A DNA stretch of 64,000 nucleotides from Undibacterium umbellatum (lineage in GTDB: Bacteria > Pseudomonadota > Gammaproteobacteria > Burkholderiales > Burkholderiaceae_D), in contig NZ_JACOFX010000015.1 of NCBI RefSeq assembly GCF_014284125.1, forward strand, positions 1-64,000. Reading direction: 5' to 3'. Position numbers and translations under genes: made by a program. The notes below the pieces were generated by a model. It searched no databases. It was not told the DNA's origin and saw nothing but the letters and a program-made list of their open reading frames with translations. How positions within the stretch are numbered: the first letter of the stretch is position 1; every line of letters starts with the position of its first letter. Below are positions 35,581-44,720 of this stretch, one piece after another.

Positions 35581-37161
35581 TTACAGGTCAAGCACCAGTT
35601 CTCCAGCCTGTGCGCGTGAAACGCAGATGCAGATGCGGTCTTTTTGCTCTGCCTCTGTCAACACCGAGTCCCTGTGCTGGGCTTGTCCGCCCAGCAGCTT
35701 CACAGCGCATGTACCGCAATTTCCAGTTTCACATTCGGCATCTGCAGTGATGCCGTGCGCACGTACTGCTTGCAAGATACTTTGGTCGGCACGGACTTGG
35801 ATAACTTTTTTACTGCGCACCAGCTCCACCCGAATTTCTTCATCATCTGCTGATTTTTGTGCGACAAATCTTTCATAGCGCACTCTCTCCCTGTCCATGC
35901 CCAATGCTGCTGCCGCATTCAGCACGGCAGCGATCATGCTGGCAGGGCCACAAACATAGATCAGGCTTTCTTCGCTGGCTTCAGCCACCGTCCGGTGGAT
36001 ATCCAGTCGTTGGGCATGGTCAGTCGCATACAGATGCAAGGCATCGCCCAAATTTTCCTGCAACTCTGCTCGATATGCCATGGCCTGGCGTTGACGACCA
36101 GCGTAATGCAATGTGAATGGCTGCCCTTGGGCCTTCAATTGCTCAACCATGGGCTTGATGGCCGTGATGCCTATGCCACCGGCAATCAGTATGGTTGGTG
36201 CCGCATGTGCAAGCAGCTCGAAGTCATTGCGTGGTAAATCGCAATACAGATGCATGCCCAGCCCATACAGTTCATGTACGGCCATCGAACCACCGCGGCC
36301 CTCAGGTTCGGCCAGTACAGCAATTTCATATACGTCAGACTTGCTCGCGGCGGAGCTGATGGAATATTGGCGTGTGCCAGCTTGTCCATTGGCCAGCAAA
36401 ACTGGCACGCGCAAATGTGCTCCAGCACCCACGGCAGGCAAGTCTTTACCTGCCGGATCACGCAGCTCATATGCGCGTATGCGCGGGCTCAACTGGCGCA
36501 CGCCAGTAATGACCAGCTCCAATGGGCCATTGCCAAGACGGGCTGGTTTTACAGGCACATTCTGTTGCTTTAATTGCTCTTGCAACAAATGGTTTTCAGC
36601 CTGAAGACTAGCCAGCATGACTTGTACTTCCTGGTCGGTGAACCTGGGTGTGATATGTTGGGGGCAGTTCCATTCTATGGCTTCCACCGTGATGACCACG
36701 GCACGTTCGACACGAGCGCGGTAACTGGACATTTCCAGCCTGGCGATCAGGCGTGGGTCTTCAATTTCATGAACGATTTTCGCCCTGCCCCAAATTTTTA
36801 AGCGGCGGCGGTTGGCATAATCCATGAGTATCAAAGAAATCTTGTCGCTGGCAAACAGGTTGCCTACACTTAAGTACTGGGCATTGCCCGAAAAATCGGC
36901 ATAGCCTATGGTTTTTTCATCAATGACTTTGAGAAAGCCGGCTGGGCCACCACGGTGTTGTACATAGGGCCAGCCGTTTTCCGAAATTGTTGCCTGATAA
37001 AAACTGTCGCGGGCAATAATGAATTCCGTGTCCCGTTCCAGCAAGTAGTCACGTTTTTCTTCCACCAGTTCAAAACCACGATTGGCCTCACGGCTGCCAT
37101 ACAGGCTTTGTGCTGCCTTTACGCTGGGGGTAAAACTGATATCGGCGAATGCGCGTGACAT
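35581..37161 (-). CDS. PPOX / ferredoxin reductase / 2Fe-2S fusion flavoprotein
   Basis: A 526-residue three-part redox protein. Residues about 30-190 are a pyridoxamine-5'-phosphate-oxidase-like FMN domain (FIARDSFYQATI, then GWPYVQHRGGPAGFLKV). Residues about 215-430 form a ferredoxin-NADP-reductase module with FAD motif RQYSISS, nucleotide motif GGIGITAIKPM and YVCGPASM. Residues about 440-526 are a plant-type 2Fe-2S ferredoxin with CETGNCGTC and a final Cys in RICICVSRA. Electrons could pass from NAD(P)H through FAD to the cluster and the FMN domain. The substrate is unknown. It has an AAGGAG ribosome site, and an AhpD-like gene follows its neighbour upstream in the same direction. Confidence 0.88.
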   Translation of the reverse strand: MSRAFADISFTPSVKAAQSLYGSREANRGFELVEEKRDYLLERDTEFIIARDSFYQATISENGWPYVQHRGGPAGFLKVIDEKTIGYADFSGNAQYLSVGNLFASDKISLILMDYANRRRLKIWGRAKIVHEIEDPRLIARLEMSSYRARVERAVVITVEAIEWNCPQHITPRFTDQEVQVMLASLQAENHLLQEQLKQQNVPVKPARLGNGPLELVITGVRQLSPRIRAYELRDPAGKDLPAVGAGAHLRVPVLLANGQAGTRQYSISSAASKSDVYEIAVLAEPEGRGGSMAVHELYGLGMHLYCDLPRNDFELLAHAAPTILIAGGIGITAIKPMVEQLKAQGQPFTLHYAGRQRQAMAYRAELQENLGDALHLYATDHAQRLDIHRTVAEASEESLIYVCGPASMIAAVLNAAAALGMDRERVRYERFVAQKSADDEEIRVELVRSKKVIQVRADQSILQAVRAHGITADAECETGNCGTCAVKLLGGQAQHRDSVLTEAEQKDRICICVSRAQAGELVLDL

Positions 37162-37202
37162 GGTGATCTCCTTGCTGTTACTGGACGGGTTTCTGACTGC
37201 AA

Positions 37203-37736
37203 TTACAGATTGACTTTAGGGAAGTCGATTTCCAGGCGGCTGGCCTTACCCAGGATATTTGTCAGGATATTCATACCCACATGGGTGATCACTTCGACGA
37301 TATCTGCATCGCTATAACCCGTGTCGCGCATTTCCAGAATTTCTGCTGTAGTGACTTCACCACCGTGCTCGACTAGCGAACGGGCGAATTTCACGGCGAC
37401 GGCTGCTTTGGCATCCTGACTGCTGCCAGCACGATTGGCCGCCATTTCTTCATTGTTCAAGCCCGTGCCACGACCAATGGCGGTATGGGCAGACACGCAA
37501 TATTCACAGGAATTTTTTTGTGCTACAGCCAGGGCGATACGTTCGCGGGTTTGCGGGTCCAGGCTACCTTCACCAGCGATGCCGTGCAAGCCGAGAAAAG
37601 CGCGCAAGGCAGCAGGTGAATTGGCGAATGCTTTCAAGAAATTTGGGACCATGCCCAGTTTTGTTTGTATTGCTTCCAGCAAGGCCAGTTGTTCAGCATT
37701 GGCAGTTTCTTTAGTGACGAGATTGATGCGGCTCAT
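37203..37736 (-). CDS. Carboxymuconolactone decarboxylase / AhpD-like protein
   Basis: A 177-residue all-helical protein of the CMD family, peroxidase-related branch. The redox motif CEYCVSAH (CxxC plus His) sits in a helix, preceded by RERIALAVAQKNS. AhpD-like proteins reduce peroxides or recycle thiol partners. It lies 41 bases upstream of the flavoprotein fusion gene in the same direction and has its own AGGAAA ribosome site, so the two probably form an oxidative-stress or detoxification operon. Confidence 0.88.
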   Translation of the reverse strand: MSRINLVTKETANAEQLALLEAIQTKLGMVPNFLKAFANSPAALRAFLGLHGIAGEGSLDPQTRERIALAVAQKNSCEYCVSAHTAIGRGTGLNNEEMAANRAGSSQDAKAAVAVKFARSLVEHGGEVTTAEILEMRDTGYSDADIVEVITHVGMNILTNILGKASRLEIDFPKVNL

Positions 37737-38092
37737 GATTTTTCCTAAGTGTTAAGTATCAGTATTCAAAGCGCCCTATTGCGCAGTGCTTAGTTTGAGC
37801 CTTTCATTGAAATATAAGAATAGCCTTCATGTTGAATTGATTATTTCGTAAAATGGAATAATAAAAAGCTTATCCGTGGCCGCCATGAAAAACAGCATGA
37901 ACTAATTGCCAGTAGATTTGTCTGTAATTAAGCCTAGTTGTGCTGAATTAATAATAAATAGCCAATAGACCAGCATAATTTTTAGAGAAATCTCATAAAA
38001 ATCCCACCACTGGCGATGACTGGCCTGATGGGCGCAGCTATACTGCGGCCTGATGTCATACCGTACTGTCAGAACTCATTTTGGAGTGTATT
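37737..38092. other. Intergenic region between divergent AhpD-like and S46 genes
   Basis: A 356-base AT-rich stretch that should carry promoters in both directions. I see no gene, RNA or repeat, and no box pair good enough to name. Confidence 0.4.
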
Positions 38093-40228
38093 TTGTTTAA
38101 AACCCTTGCTTTTCCTGTGGCCCTTGCGGGCGTTTTTTCATTTGCTCATGCTGACGAAGGTCAGTGGCAACCGTATCAATTGCCACAACTGAAGGCTGAG
38201 TTAAAACGCATAGGCATCAATATGCCAGCAGAAAAACTGGCAGACTTGAACAAGCATCCCATGTCTGCCATGGTGTCGCTGGGTGGGTGTTCGGCAAGTT
38301 TTGTTTCCAGTACCGGTCTGGTGGTGACCAATCATCATTGTGCTTATGGTGCGGTACAAAGAAATTCGACAGCAGAAAAAAATTACATCGCCAATGGATT
38401 TTTGGCGAAAACCTTGGCTGAGGAATTGCCTGCTGGCCCCGATGCGCGCATGTACATTACCGACAAAGTCGAAAATGTGACGGAACTGGTGAGCCAGGGC
38501 CTGACTGCTGCCATGTCAGGCCGTGCCAGGGCAGAACATGTGGAAAGTCGCATCAAGGCCCTGGTCGCTGAATGTGAACAAGACAAGGCATACCGTTGTT
38601 CCGTTCCCAGTTTTCACCGTGGCCTGGAGTATTACCGCATACGCCAGATGATGATACGTGACGTGCGTCTGGTCTATGCGCCGTCAGACAAGATAGGCAA
38701 TTTTGGTGGTGACGTCGATAATTTTGAATGGCCGCGTCATACCGGTGATTACTCTTTCCTGCGTGCTTATGTAGGCAAGGATGGCCGCCCTGCCGACCCT
38801 TCTGCTGACAATGTACCTTATCAATCAAAAGACTTTTTGGTGGTATCTGCCCAGGGCTTAAAAAATGGCGACCCGATTTTGATGGCCGGTTATCCAGGCC
38901 GTACCAGCCGCTATAAATTGCCAGCAGAGATACGCTTTGCCCGTGACGTCAGCTACCCTGCCAAAGTAACAGAATCCAGGGCAGACTTGGCCGTCATCGC
39001 CGCAGCGACCCAAGGCAATGCCGGTGCCGCTGTGCGTTATGCCAGTGTGGTCAAGGGAATCAGCAATGGTTTGAAAAAGACCGAAGGCTTGCTTGATGGT
39101 TTTGCACGTAAAGACATTGCTGCCATCAAGGATGGGCAAGATGCTGAATTCCGTCGCTGGTATGCTCAGCATGGCAGCAAGCAGGATTTGCTCAAGGAAC
39201 TCGATACTCTGATCACGGCCGACATGGCCATGTCGGAGGAAGAGTTCGCCTGGTCCGTAGCCAGCACCAGTGAGTTGCTGAAGAGTGCGCGTACCCTGTA
39301 TCGCCTCGCCATTGAAATTGAAAAACCGGATGCTGAGCGCCATACCGGCTATCAGCAGCGGGACATGACTATCATTGCTGGCAAACTCAGCCGTCTGGAA
39401 CAATCGTATCTGCCGAATGTGGATCAGGCCAGGTTCACTGCTGCGCTGCAAAGATATAATAAATTAGCTGCCAAGTCCCACATACAAGGCCTGGATGTAT
39501 TGTTGCCCACACCGGAAAGCGTCGCTGGCTTGTATCAGCAGAGTTCTTTGAATGAAACCGCGAAACGCCTGGGCTGGATGAGTAAGGACCGTAAAGCGTT
39601 CGAACAGTCAGATGACGCCTTCATCCGCTTGGCAGTGAAACTGCATGACACTGCAATGTCGCTGGAAAACCGTCGCAAGGAACTTGATGGCAATCTGGAG
39701 CGCGTCATTCCCCAGTATATGCAAGCTGTTATCGAGTGGAAAAAATCCCTGGGCAAGCCAGTGTACCCCGATGCCAATTCCACCCTGCGCGTGACTTACG
39801 GCACGGTAGCGCCTTACTCACCACGTGACGGCATCAGCAAAGGCCCATTTACGACAGTCGAAGGTATAGTCCAGAAGCACACCGGCAAGTCACCATTTAA
39901 TATGCAGGAAAGTTTGTTGACTGCAGTAAAAGAAAAACGCTATGGCGTCTTCAAGGACGCAGTTTTGCAAACCGTGCCCGTCAATTTCTTGTCCAGTGCA
40001 GATACTACCGGTGGTAATTCCGGTTCTGCCGTCTTGAATAAAAATGGTGAACTGGTGGGTTTGAATTTTGATTCCACGTATGAGTCCATCACCAAGGACT
40101 GGTATTTCGATACCGCCATCACACGCGCTATCCAGGTAGATATCCGCTACATGTTATGGGTCATGAAAGAAGTTGATCATGCCGATAATTTGTTGAAGGA
40201 AATGACGATCAGGTATCCTGAAAAATAA
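38093..40228 (+). CDS. S46-family dipeptidyl peptidase (DPP7/DPP11 type)
   Basis: A 711-residue exported serine peptidase. A short signal peptide (1-about 20, ending SFAHA-D) precedes the chymotrypsin-like double barrel. The triad is visible as His in VVTNHHCAYG, Asp in GDVDNFEWPRHTGDYS and Ser in TTGGNSGSAVLN. S46 enzymes take dipeptides from peptide N termini in the periplasm. In the loop GLNFDSTYESI the position that is Gly in DPP7 and Arg in DPP11 is Ser, so specificity is unclear. I chose the TTG at 38093 because GGAG lies six bases upstream; the frame is open from TTG 38081. Confidence 0.92.
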   Translation: MFKTLAFPVALAGVFSFAHADEGQWQPYQLPQLKAELKRIGINMPAEKLADLNKHPMSAMVSLGGCSASFVSSTGLVVTNHHCAYGAVQRNSTAEKNYIANGFLAKTLAEELPAGPDARMYITDKVENVTELVSQGLTAAMSGRARAEHVESRIKALVAECEQDKAYRCSVPSFHRGLEYYRIRQMMIRDVRLVYAPSDKIGNFGGDVDNFEWPRHTGDYSFLRAYVGKDGRPADPSADNVPYQSKDFLVVSAQGLKNGDPILMAGYPGRTSRYKLPAEIRFARDVSYPAKVTESRADLAVIAAATQGNAGAAVRYASVVKGISNGLKKTEGLLDGFARKDIAAIKDGQDAEFRRWYAQHGSKQDLLKELDTLITADMAMSEEEFAWSVASTSELLKSARTLYRLAIEIEKPDAERHTGYQQRDMTIIAGKLSRLEQSYLPNVDQARFTAALQRYNKLAAKSHIQGLDVLLPTPESVAGLYQQSSLNETAKRLGWMSKDRKAFEQSDDAFIRLAVKLHDTAMSLENRRKELDGNLERVIPQYMQAVIEWKKSLGKPVYPDANSTLRVTYGTVAPYSPRDGISKGPFTTVEGIVQKHTGKSPFNMQESLLTAVKEKRYGVFKDAVLQTVPVNFLSSADTTGGNSGSAVLNKNGELVGLNFDSTYESITKDWYFDTAITRAIQVDIRYMLWVMKEVDHADNLLKEMTIRYPEK

Positions 40229-40245
40229 GCGATCAGTAGCCATGA

Positions 40246-40280
40246 AAAAAAGCGTATCCTGCAACTGATACGCTTTTTTC
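40246..40280. terminator. Bidirectional terminator between S46 and GFA-family genes
   Basis: A 13-bp perfect stem AAAAAAGCGTATC/GATACGCTTTTTT (40246-40258, 40267-40279) with an 8-base loop has an A run on one side and a T run on the other, between converging genes. Confidence 0.92.
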
Positions 40281-40283
40281 TTT

Positions 40284-40697
40284 TCAAGGCCTGGTGGGTG
40301 TGTTTTCAAAATGCCGGCTGCTATCTGTAATGCTCAACCAGGATAGTTTGTTTTCACAATAAATATCCATGCGTGGCGACAAGCTTTCATGCAGGTTCAC
40401 AGTACCCAGATACAGCATGCTCAGGCCAGTGTATTTTTCCTGATTGGTGTTATAGATGGATGTGCCGCAGGCTGTACAAAAATGGCGCTGGGTATGTGAG
40501 GTAACGGCGTAGGTTTTCAACAGTTGCTGGCCCTGAGTGAAGACCAGCTCAGCAGACTTCACGACTACATAAGAAGATAATGCGGCTCCTGTCATGCGGC
40601 GGCACAGGCTGCAGTGACAAGCAACGATTTGTACTGCCGGAGCAGGGTAATGATAGGCAATTTCTCCACAACTGCATTGCCCGGATATTGTTTTCAT
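40284..40697 (-). CDS. GFA-family zinc protein
   Basis: A 137-residue protein of the GFA (glutathione-dependent formaldehyde-activating, formerly DUF636) family. Zinc ligands are CSCG, ACHCSLCRRMTG and HFCTACGTSIY. Despite the family name, most members have no proven reaction. A GGAG ribosome site precedes the ATG. It lies downstream of the large GGDEF-EAL gene with 32 bases between, so it may be the last gene of that transcript. Confidence 0.88.
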   Translation of the reverse strand: MKTISGQCSCGEIAYHYPAPAVQIVACHCSLCRRMTGAALSSYVVVKSAELVFTQGQQLLKTYAVTSHTQRHFCTACGTSIYNTNQEKYTGLSMLYLGTVNLHESLSPRMDIYCENKLSWLSITDSSRHFENTPTRP

Positions 40698-40729
40698 AAA
40701 GTCTCCGATAGGTTAACTTTGGCCAGCTG

Positions 40730-43555
40730 TCACGCACCTTCCCATTCCAGATCCTTACCATGGTCCCAGACGGTGGGGGCAACATAATTTTTTGCCCATG
40801 CCTCAATCTGTGTGGCTGGCATGGGGCGGGCTATGCCATAACCTTGTACCAGGTCGCAACCCAGGCGCAAGAGCGCGACACCGTGTTCTGCAGTTTCCAC
40901 GCCTTCGGCTATCACTGCGCGATTGAATGCATCCGCCAGGCCGATGATGGCGCTGATGACCGCCAGGTCATCCTTGTCTTCCAGCATATCCCGTACAAAG
41001 CTCTGATCGATTTTCAGGGTATCGGCAGGCAGGCGCTTCAGGTAAGACAGGGATGAATAGCCAGTGCCAAAATCATCGAGGGCAAAGCTGACGCCGATTT
41101 TCTGGCAAGCCAGCATGACTTCGCGTACATGCTGGATATCCTGGATGGCGGCAGATTCCAGTATCTCGATTTCCAGCCTTTCTGGTGCAACATCAGGGTA
41201 AGCGGCAAGTATCTTGCGCAGGCGTTCGACGAAGTCCTTGCACTGAAAATGGCGGGCTGCGATATTCACGCTGATGACCCATTCTGCATGCAGGGCGGTC
41301 CAGGCGCGCAATTGTGCCATGGCTTGATGCAGGACCCAGTCACCGACGTCAATAATCAGATCGGTATGTTCTATCAGCGGCAAGAATTGCAGCGGCCCGA
41401 CGATGCCCTGTTCGGGATGTTGCCAGCGTAACAGGGCTTCCATGCCTATGATACGGCCCTGACGCATATTCACCTTGGGTTGAAAATACAGCCGCAATTC
41501 ATCCTGTTGCAGGGCTTGGCGTATGCGCGCCCGCTGATTATGATGGGTGCGTAATTGCTGGTCTTGCTCGGCATCGAACAAGTGAAATTGATTGCGGCCG
41601 TTCAGTTTGGCCTGGTACATTGCCTGGTCGGCACAGCGCAGCAAGGTGTCAGCATTGACATCGTCGCGTGGATAAATGGCCACGCCTATGCTGGCAGACA
41701 GACTGATGCTTTGCAGTTCTATCTCATACGGCTGCGCCAGCTCAGCCAGCAGCAGGGCCAGATTCAATTCCACGCCTGCGACATCTTGCTGGTTTTGCAG
41801 CAGCACCACAAACTCATCACCACCCAGGCGTGCAACATGGTGCTCAGTACCTGCACTGCTCTCCAGACGGCGGGCTACCTGCTGCAATAATTTGTTGGCG
41901 AATTCCTGGCCATGGCTTTCATTGATGGCCTGAAAATGATCCAGGTCCAGCAGGCATACAGCCAGCCATTGTTGATGAGTGTGCGCCGTTTGTATCGCTG
42001 CGCTGAACCTTTCACTCAGGGCGGCACGGTTTTCCAGTCCAGTCAGCACATCATGGCCAGCTTGCCAGCGCAGTTGTTGCATGAGTTGATGTTTTTCGCT
42101 CACATCACGAAACACCAGCACGCAACCCATGACCTTGCCATTCTTTTGCCGTATTGGCGCTGCCGTAAAGTCGACTTCAAATCGCTGACCTGTACGCGCG
42201 CTCAAGATCTGATTATTTGCCTGCAAGATGTCGGTGCCCTGGCAAATTTGCTGCAAGAATTCTTGTAACTGCCTGCGTTGCTGGCTATCTGTCAGGGAAA
42301 ACACGTCTGCCAGTGCGTGCGACTGTGCCTCTTTGCGACTCCAGCCGCAGATCTGCTGAGCAACCTTGTTGAGCATCAGTATGCGTCCATGCACGTCGGT
42401 ACTGATAACAGCATCACCGATGGATGCCAGGGTGGTTTCTACCCTGACATTTTCCGCAGCCAGTGTTGCTTGTGCCTGGTTGCGCTCGCTGATATCAATC
42501 AGTGCACCTATGCTGCCTATGGCATTGCCATCGACATTGGTGAAACTGGCCTGGTAGTAAATCACATCCAGAATTTTTCCGGCTGCCTGTATCTGCATTT
42601 CCATGACCAGCTTGTCTTGCCCGCTTTCTTGTTGCGGTCGCTTGCTGGCATGCAGTGCCAGTACAGGCATGGGTTTGCCAACCACATCGGCAGCGCGCAA
42701 GCCGAACAGTTCTTCCCAGGCGTGGTTGATGCGCTGGCAAATACCATACTGGTCCTGAAAAAAAATTGGTATCGGCAAGGCATGTATCAATTGCCAGGTG
42801 AAGTGGAGTTGCTCGCTATTGGCGCGCTGGCTGCGTTGCAAGCTCAGTAACAAGGCTTGCACTTCATCAGCCATACTGTTGAAAGTCCTCGCCAGGGCGC
42901 GCGCTTCTGCCGTACCGGTGATGGCCATACGTACGCTATGCTGGCCTCTCTTGAACTTGTCAGTTGCCTCAGCCAGACTGTGCATGCTGCGAGCATTCGA
43001 GCGCAACAACAGACCCAGCAGGAAATAAATCGTAAATATGGTGAGTAGCGAAATTTTTGCCTGGTCCATGACTTTTTGCCAGACATGCCGGTTTTCACCA
43101 GCAATGCTGGTTTCTAAATGCAAGACAGCGATATTCCCATCCTGCAACCGGACTTCCCTGGCTGAATTTTCAGCCTCCCAGGATAAAAGTTTGACAAACC
43201 ATGCTGGGGCACCGGATGCCGGTGCGCGGGCATCCTCAGCCTGGATTTGATGTTGGCTGTATTGCCAACTGATGCGTGAGAGTGCCGGGCTGACTTCCAC
43301 CTCTTGTACCAGCAGTTTGTGTATCGCAGCCGTATTGCCCTGAATGGACAAGCTGCTGAGTACAGGGATCAGATAGTGCGCGGTATGGCGTAATTCTGTA
43401 GTCAGTCTTTGTCTGGCATCGCTGACTTCTGCATTGATCATCAGGTAGTACCGCAAGCCACTGACTAAGACGATCAATACAAAGATGGGGAGGAATAAAC
43501 GGGTATAGACCCCTCGCTGCTGCCATCGCTGTAAAAAATCTTGTAATGTTTGCAC
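40730..43555 (-). CDS. Membrane GGDEF-EAL protein with HAMP and PAS domains
   Basis: A 941-residue cyclic-di-GMP enzyme. Two membrane helices flank a periplasmic domain (about 20-150); then follow HAMP (RSNARSMHSLAEATDKFKRG), two PAS domains (about 240-490), GGDEF and EAL. Both catalytic motifs look intact: ARLGGDEFVVLL, and EALLRW with DDFGTGYSSL, TLKIDQSFV and IAEGVETAEH. It could both make and degrade c-di-GMP. The open frame continues to 44020, but that part is antisense to the CPBP gene and not protein-like, so I take GTG 43555 just before the first membrane helix; no strong ribosome site supports it. Confidence 0.88.
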   Translation of the reverse strand: MQTLQDFLQRWQQRGVYTRLFLPIFVLIVLVSGLRYYLMINAEVSDARQRLTTELRHTAHYLIPVLSSLSIQGNTAAIHKLLVQEVEVSPALSRISWQYSQHQIQAEDARAPASGAPAWFVKLLSWEAENSAREVRLQDGNIAVLHLETSIAGENRHVWQKVMDQAKISLLTIFTIYFLLGLLLRSNARSMHSLAEATDKFKRGQHSVRMAITGTAEARALARTFNSMADEVQALLLSLQRSQRANSEQLHFTWQLIHALPIPIFFQDQYGICQRINHAWEELFGLRAADVVGKPMPVLALHASKRPQQESGQDKLVMEMQIQAAGKILDVIYYQASFTNVDGNAIGSIGALIDISERNQAQATLAAENVRVETTLASIGDAVISTDVHGRILMLNKVAQQICGWSRKEAQSHALADVFSLTDSQQRRQLQEFLQQICQGTDILQANNQILSARTGQRFEVDFTAAPIRQKNGKVMGCVLVFRDVSEKHQLMQQLRWQAGHDVLTGLENRAALSERFSAAIQTAHTHQQWLAVCLLDLDHFQAINESHGQEFANKLLQQVARRLESSAGTEHHVARLGGDEFVVLLQNQQDVAGVELNLALLLAELAQPYEIELQSISLSASIGVAIYPRDDVNADTLLRCADQAMYQAKLNGRNQFHLFDAEQDQQLRTHHNQRARIRQALQQDELRLYFQPKVNMRQGRIIGMEALLRWQHPEQGIVGPLQFLPLIEHTDLIIDVGDWVLHQAMAQLRAWTALHAEWVISVNIAARHFQCKDFVERLRKILAAYPDVAPERLEIEILESAAIQDIQHVREVMLACQKIGVSFALDDFGTGYSSLSYLKRLPADTLKIDQSFVRDMLEDKDDLAVISAIIGLADAFNRAVIAEGVETAEHGVALLRLGCDLVQGYGIARPMPATQIEAWAKNYVAPTVWDHGKDLEWEGA

Positions 43556-43841
43556 AAATTCAATGAAATTCAGGGAAGTAAAGCAGTTTGGTTGTCTGGG
43601 ACAGAAAATGTGAGTAATTGTAACCTGAAGATTAATCTTGCCGTATTGAAAAAAGTGATATGCGGCAAATATGCGGAAAATGCTTAGGCCAGCGCATCGA
43701 ATATAATGAACTCCCCATGAAAGCCTGGCCTTAACTGATGAACCCTGATGACAAGACAATGCGCCTGTGTGTACCGATGCTGGCTCAAGTTCAGGTCTGC
43801 ATTGTTCTGGTTTCCAGGCCAGATGAAGCTGGCCAACAGCA

Positions 43842-44645
43842 ATGACACCTAAACACGAAAATTTCCCTTCAGGGCTGGAAGCCTGCTTATTGCTCGTCTT
43901 CTTGTTGGGGATAGAGTTCATGGTCGGTCTTCTGGTACAGGACAGCAGCAGCTGGACCGGCATAAGCCCGGATGAAGTCGATGCAGTCATCATGGTCTTG
44001 TCCAATGCCGTGTTGTTCACAGGCGTATTGCACTACAAGGGCATGAGTTATGCAGAATTGTTCCACTCCTCTGCTGTTTCCAGGAACAGGACCTTACTAT
44101 TGATCGTGCCGGTACTATTGCTGGTGCCGGGGTTGGAGATGGTGCTGGGTGTTCTGGGCGGCTGGCTGGAAGCCTGGCAACCAGTGCCTGATAGCCAGCA
44201 AAGAATATTCGACGACATGATGGCCAATGGTGTGCACTCCATCATCACGGCCTGCCTGGTTGCTCCGGTGCTGGAAGAGATGCTGTTTCGCGGCCTTATC
44301 CTGCGCAGTTTCCTGCAACAGTATTCGCGCTGGGTAGCAATCCTGGGCTCCGCCTGCCTGTTTGGCCTGGCACATATGAATATCTACCAGTTTCTTTGTG
44401 CCACGATAGTCGGCGTATTGTGCGCGTGGCTGTATCAGAAAACACGCTCCCTGTGGCCGGGCATCATCTTGCATTCGGCTTCTAATGGCGCTGCCATCTG
44501 CGTTTACAGAATGACGGTTTCAAAGGGGGGAAATGTTGCCTGGCAACCCACTGCAGGAGCCTACATGGCGGCCTTGCTGTCTGCCGCTCTGGGAATATAC
44601 TTATTGCGACGCTTGTGGGCGAGCGACAGCGATCCTGGTTTGTAG
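43842..44645 (+). CDS. CPBP-family intramembrane metalloprotease
   Basis: A 267-residue membrane protein with about seven to eight helices. The CPBP (Abi/Rce1) signatures are EEMLFRGLI, FGLAHMN and the last HSASNGA, the residues proposed to hold a catalytic metal or water. Relatives cleave prenylated proteins or process peptides; some act in bacteriocin self-immunity. The target here is unknown. It is divergent from the GGDEF-EAL gene and has a clear terminator after it. Confidence 0.87.
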   Translation: MTPKHENFPSGLEACLLLVFLLGIEFMVGLLVQDSSSWTGISPDEVDAVIMVLSNAVLFTGVLHYKGMSYAELFHSSAVSRNRTLLLIVPVLLLVPGLEMVLGVLGGWLEAWQPVPDSQQRIFDDMMANGVHSIITACLVAPVLEEMLFRGLILRSFLQQYSRWVAILGSACLFGLAHMNIYQFLCATIVGVLCAWLYQKTRSLWPGIILHSASNGAAICVYRMTVSKGGNVAWQPTAGAYMAALLSAALGIYLLRRLWASDSDPGL

Positions 44646-44654
44646 GTGCTCACC

Positions 44655-44693
44655 AAAAAGGCACTGGAAGCCATTGCTTGCAGCGCCTTTTTT
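44655..44693. terminator. Bidirectional terminator after the CPBP gene
   Basis: AAAAAGGC (44655-44662) pairs with GCCTTTTT (44685-44692), with an inner AAGC/GCTT stem around CATT. A and T runs on either side serve both converging genes. Confidence 0.8.
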
Positions 44694-44720
44694 CATCATT
44701 ACCTGATCAAAGGATCAGCT

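Noticed and set aside
43556..44020. N-terminal extension of the GGDEF-EAL frame
   Set aside because: It lies antisense to the start of the CPBP gene, is Cys/His/Pro-rich without domain features, and the first membrane helix begins only after GTG 43555.
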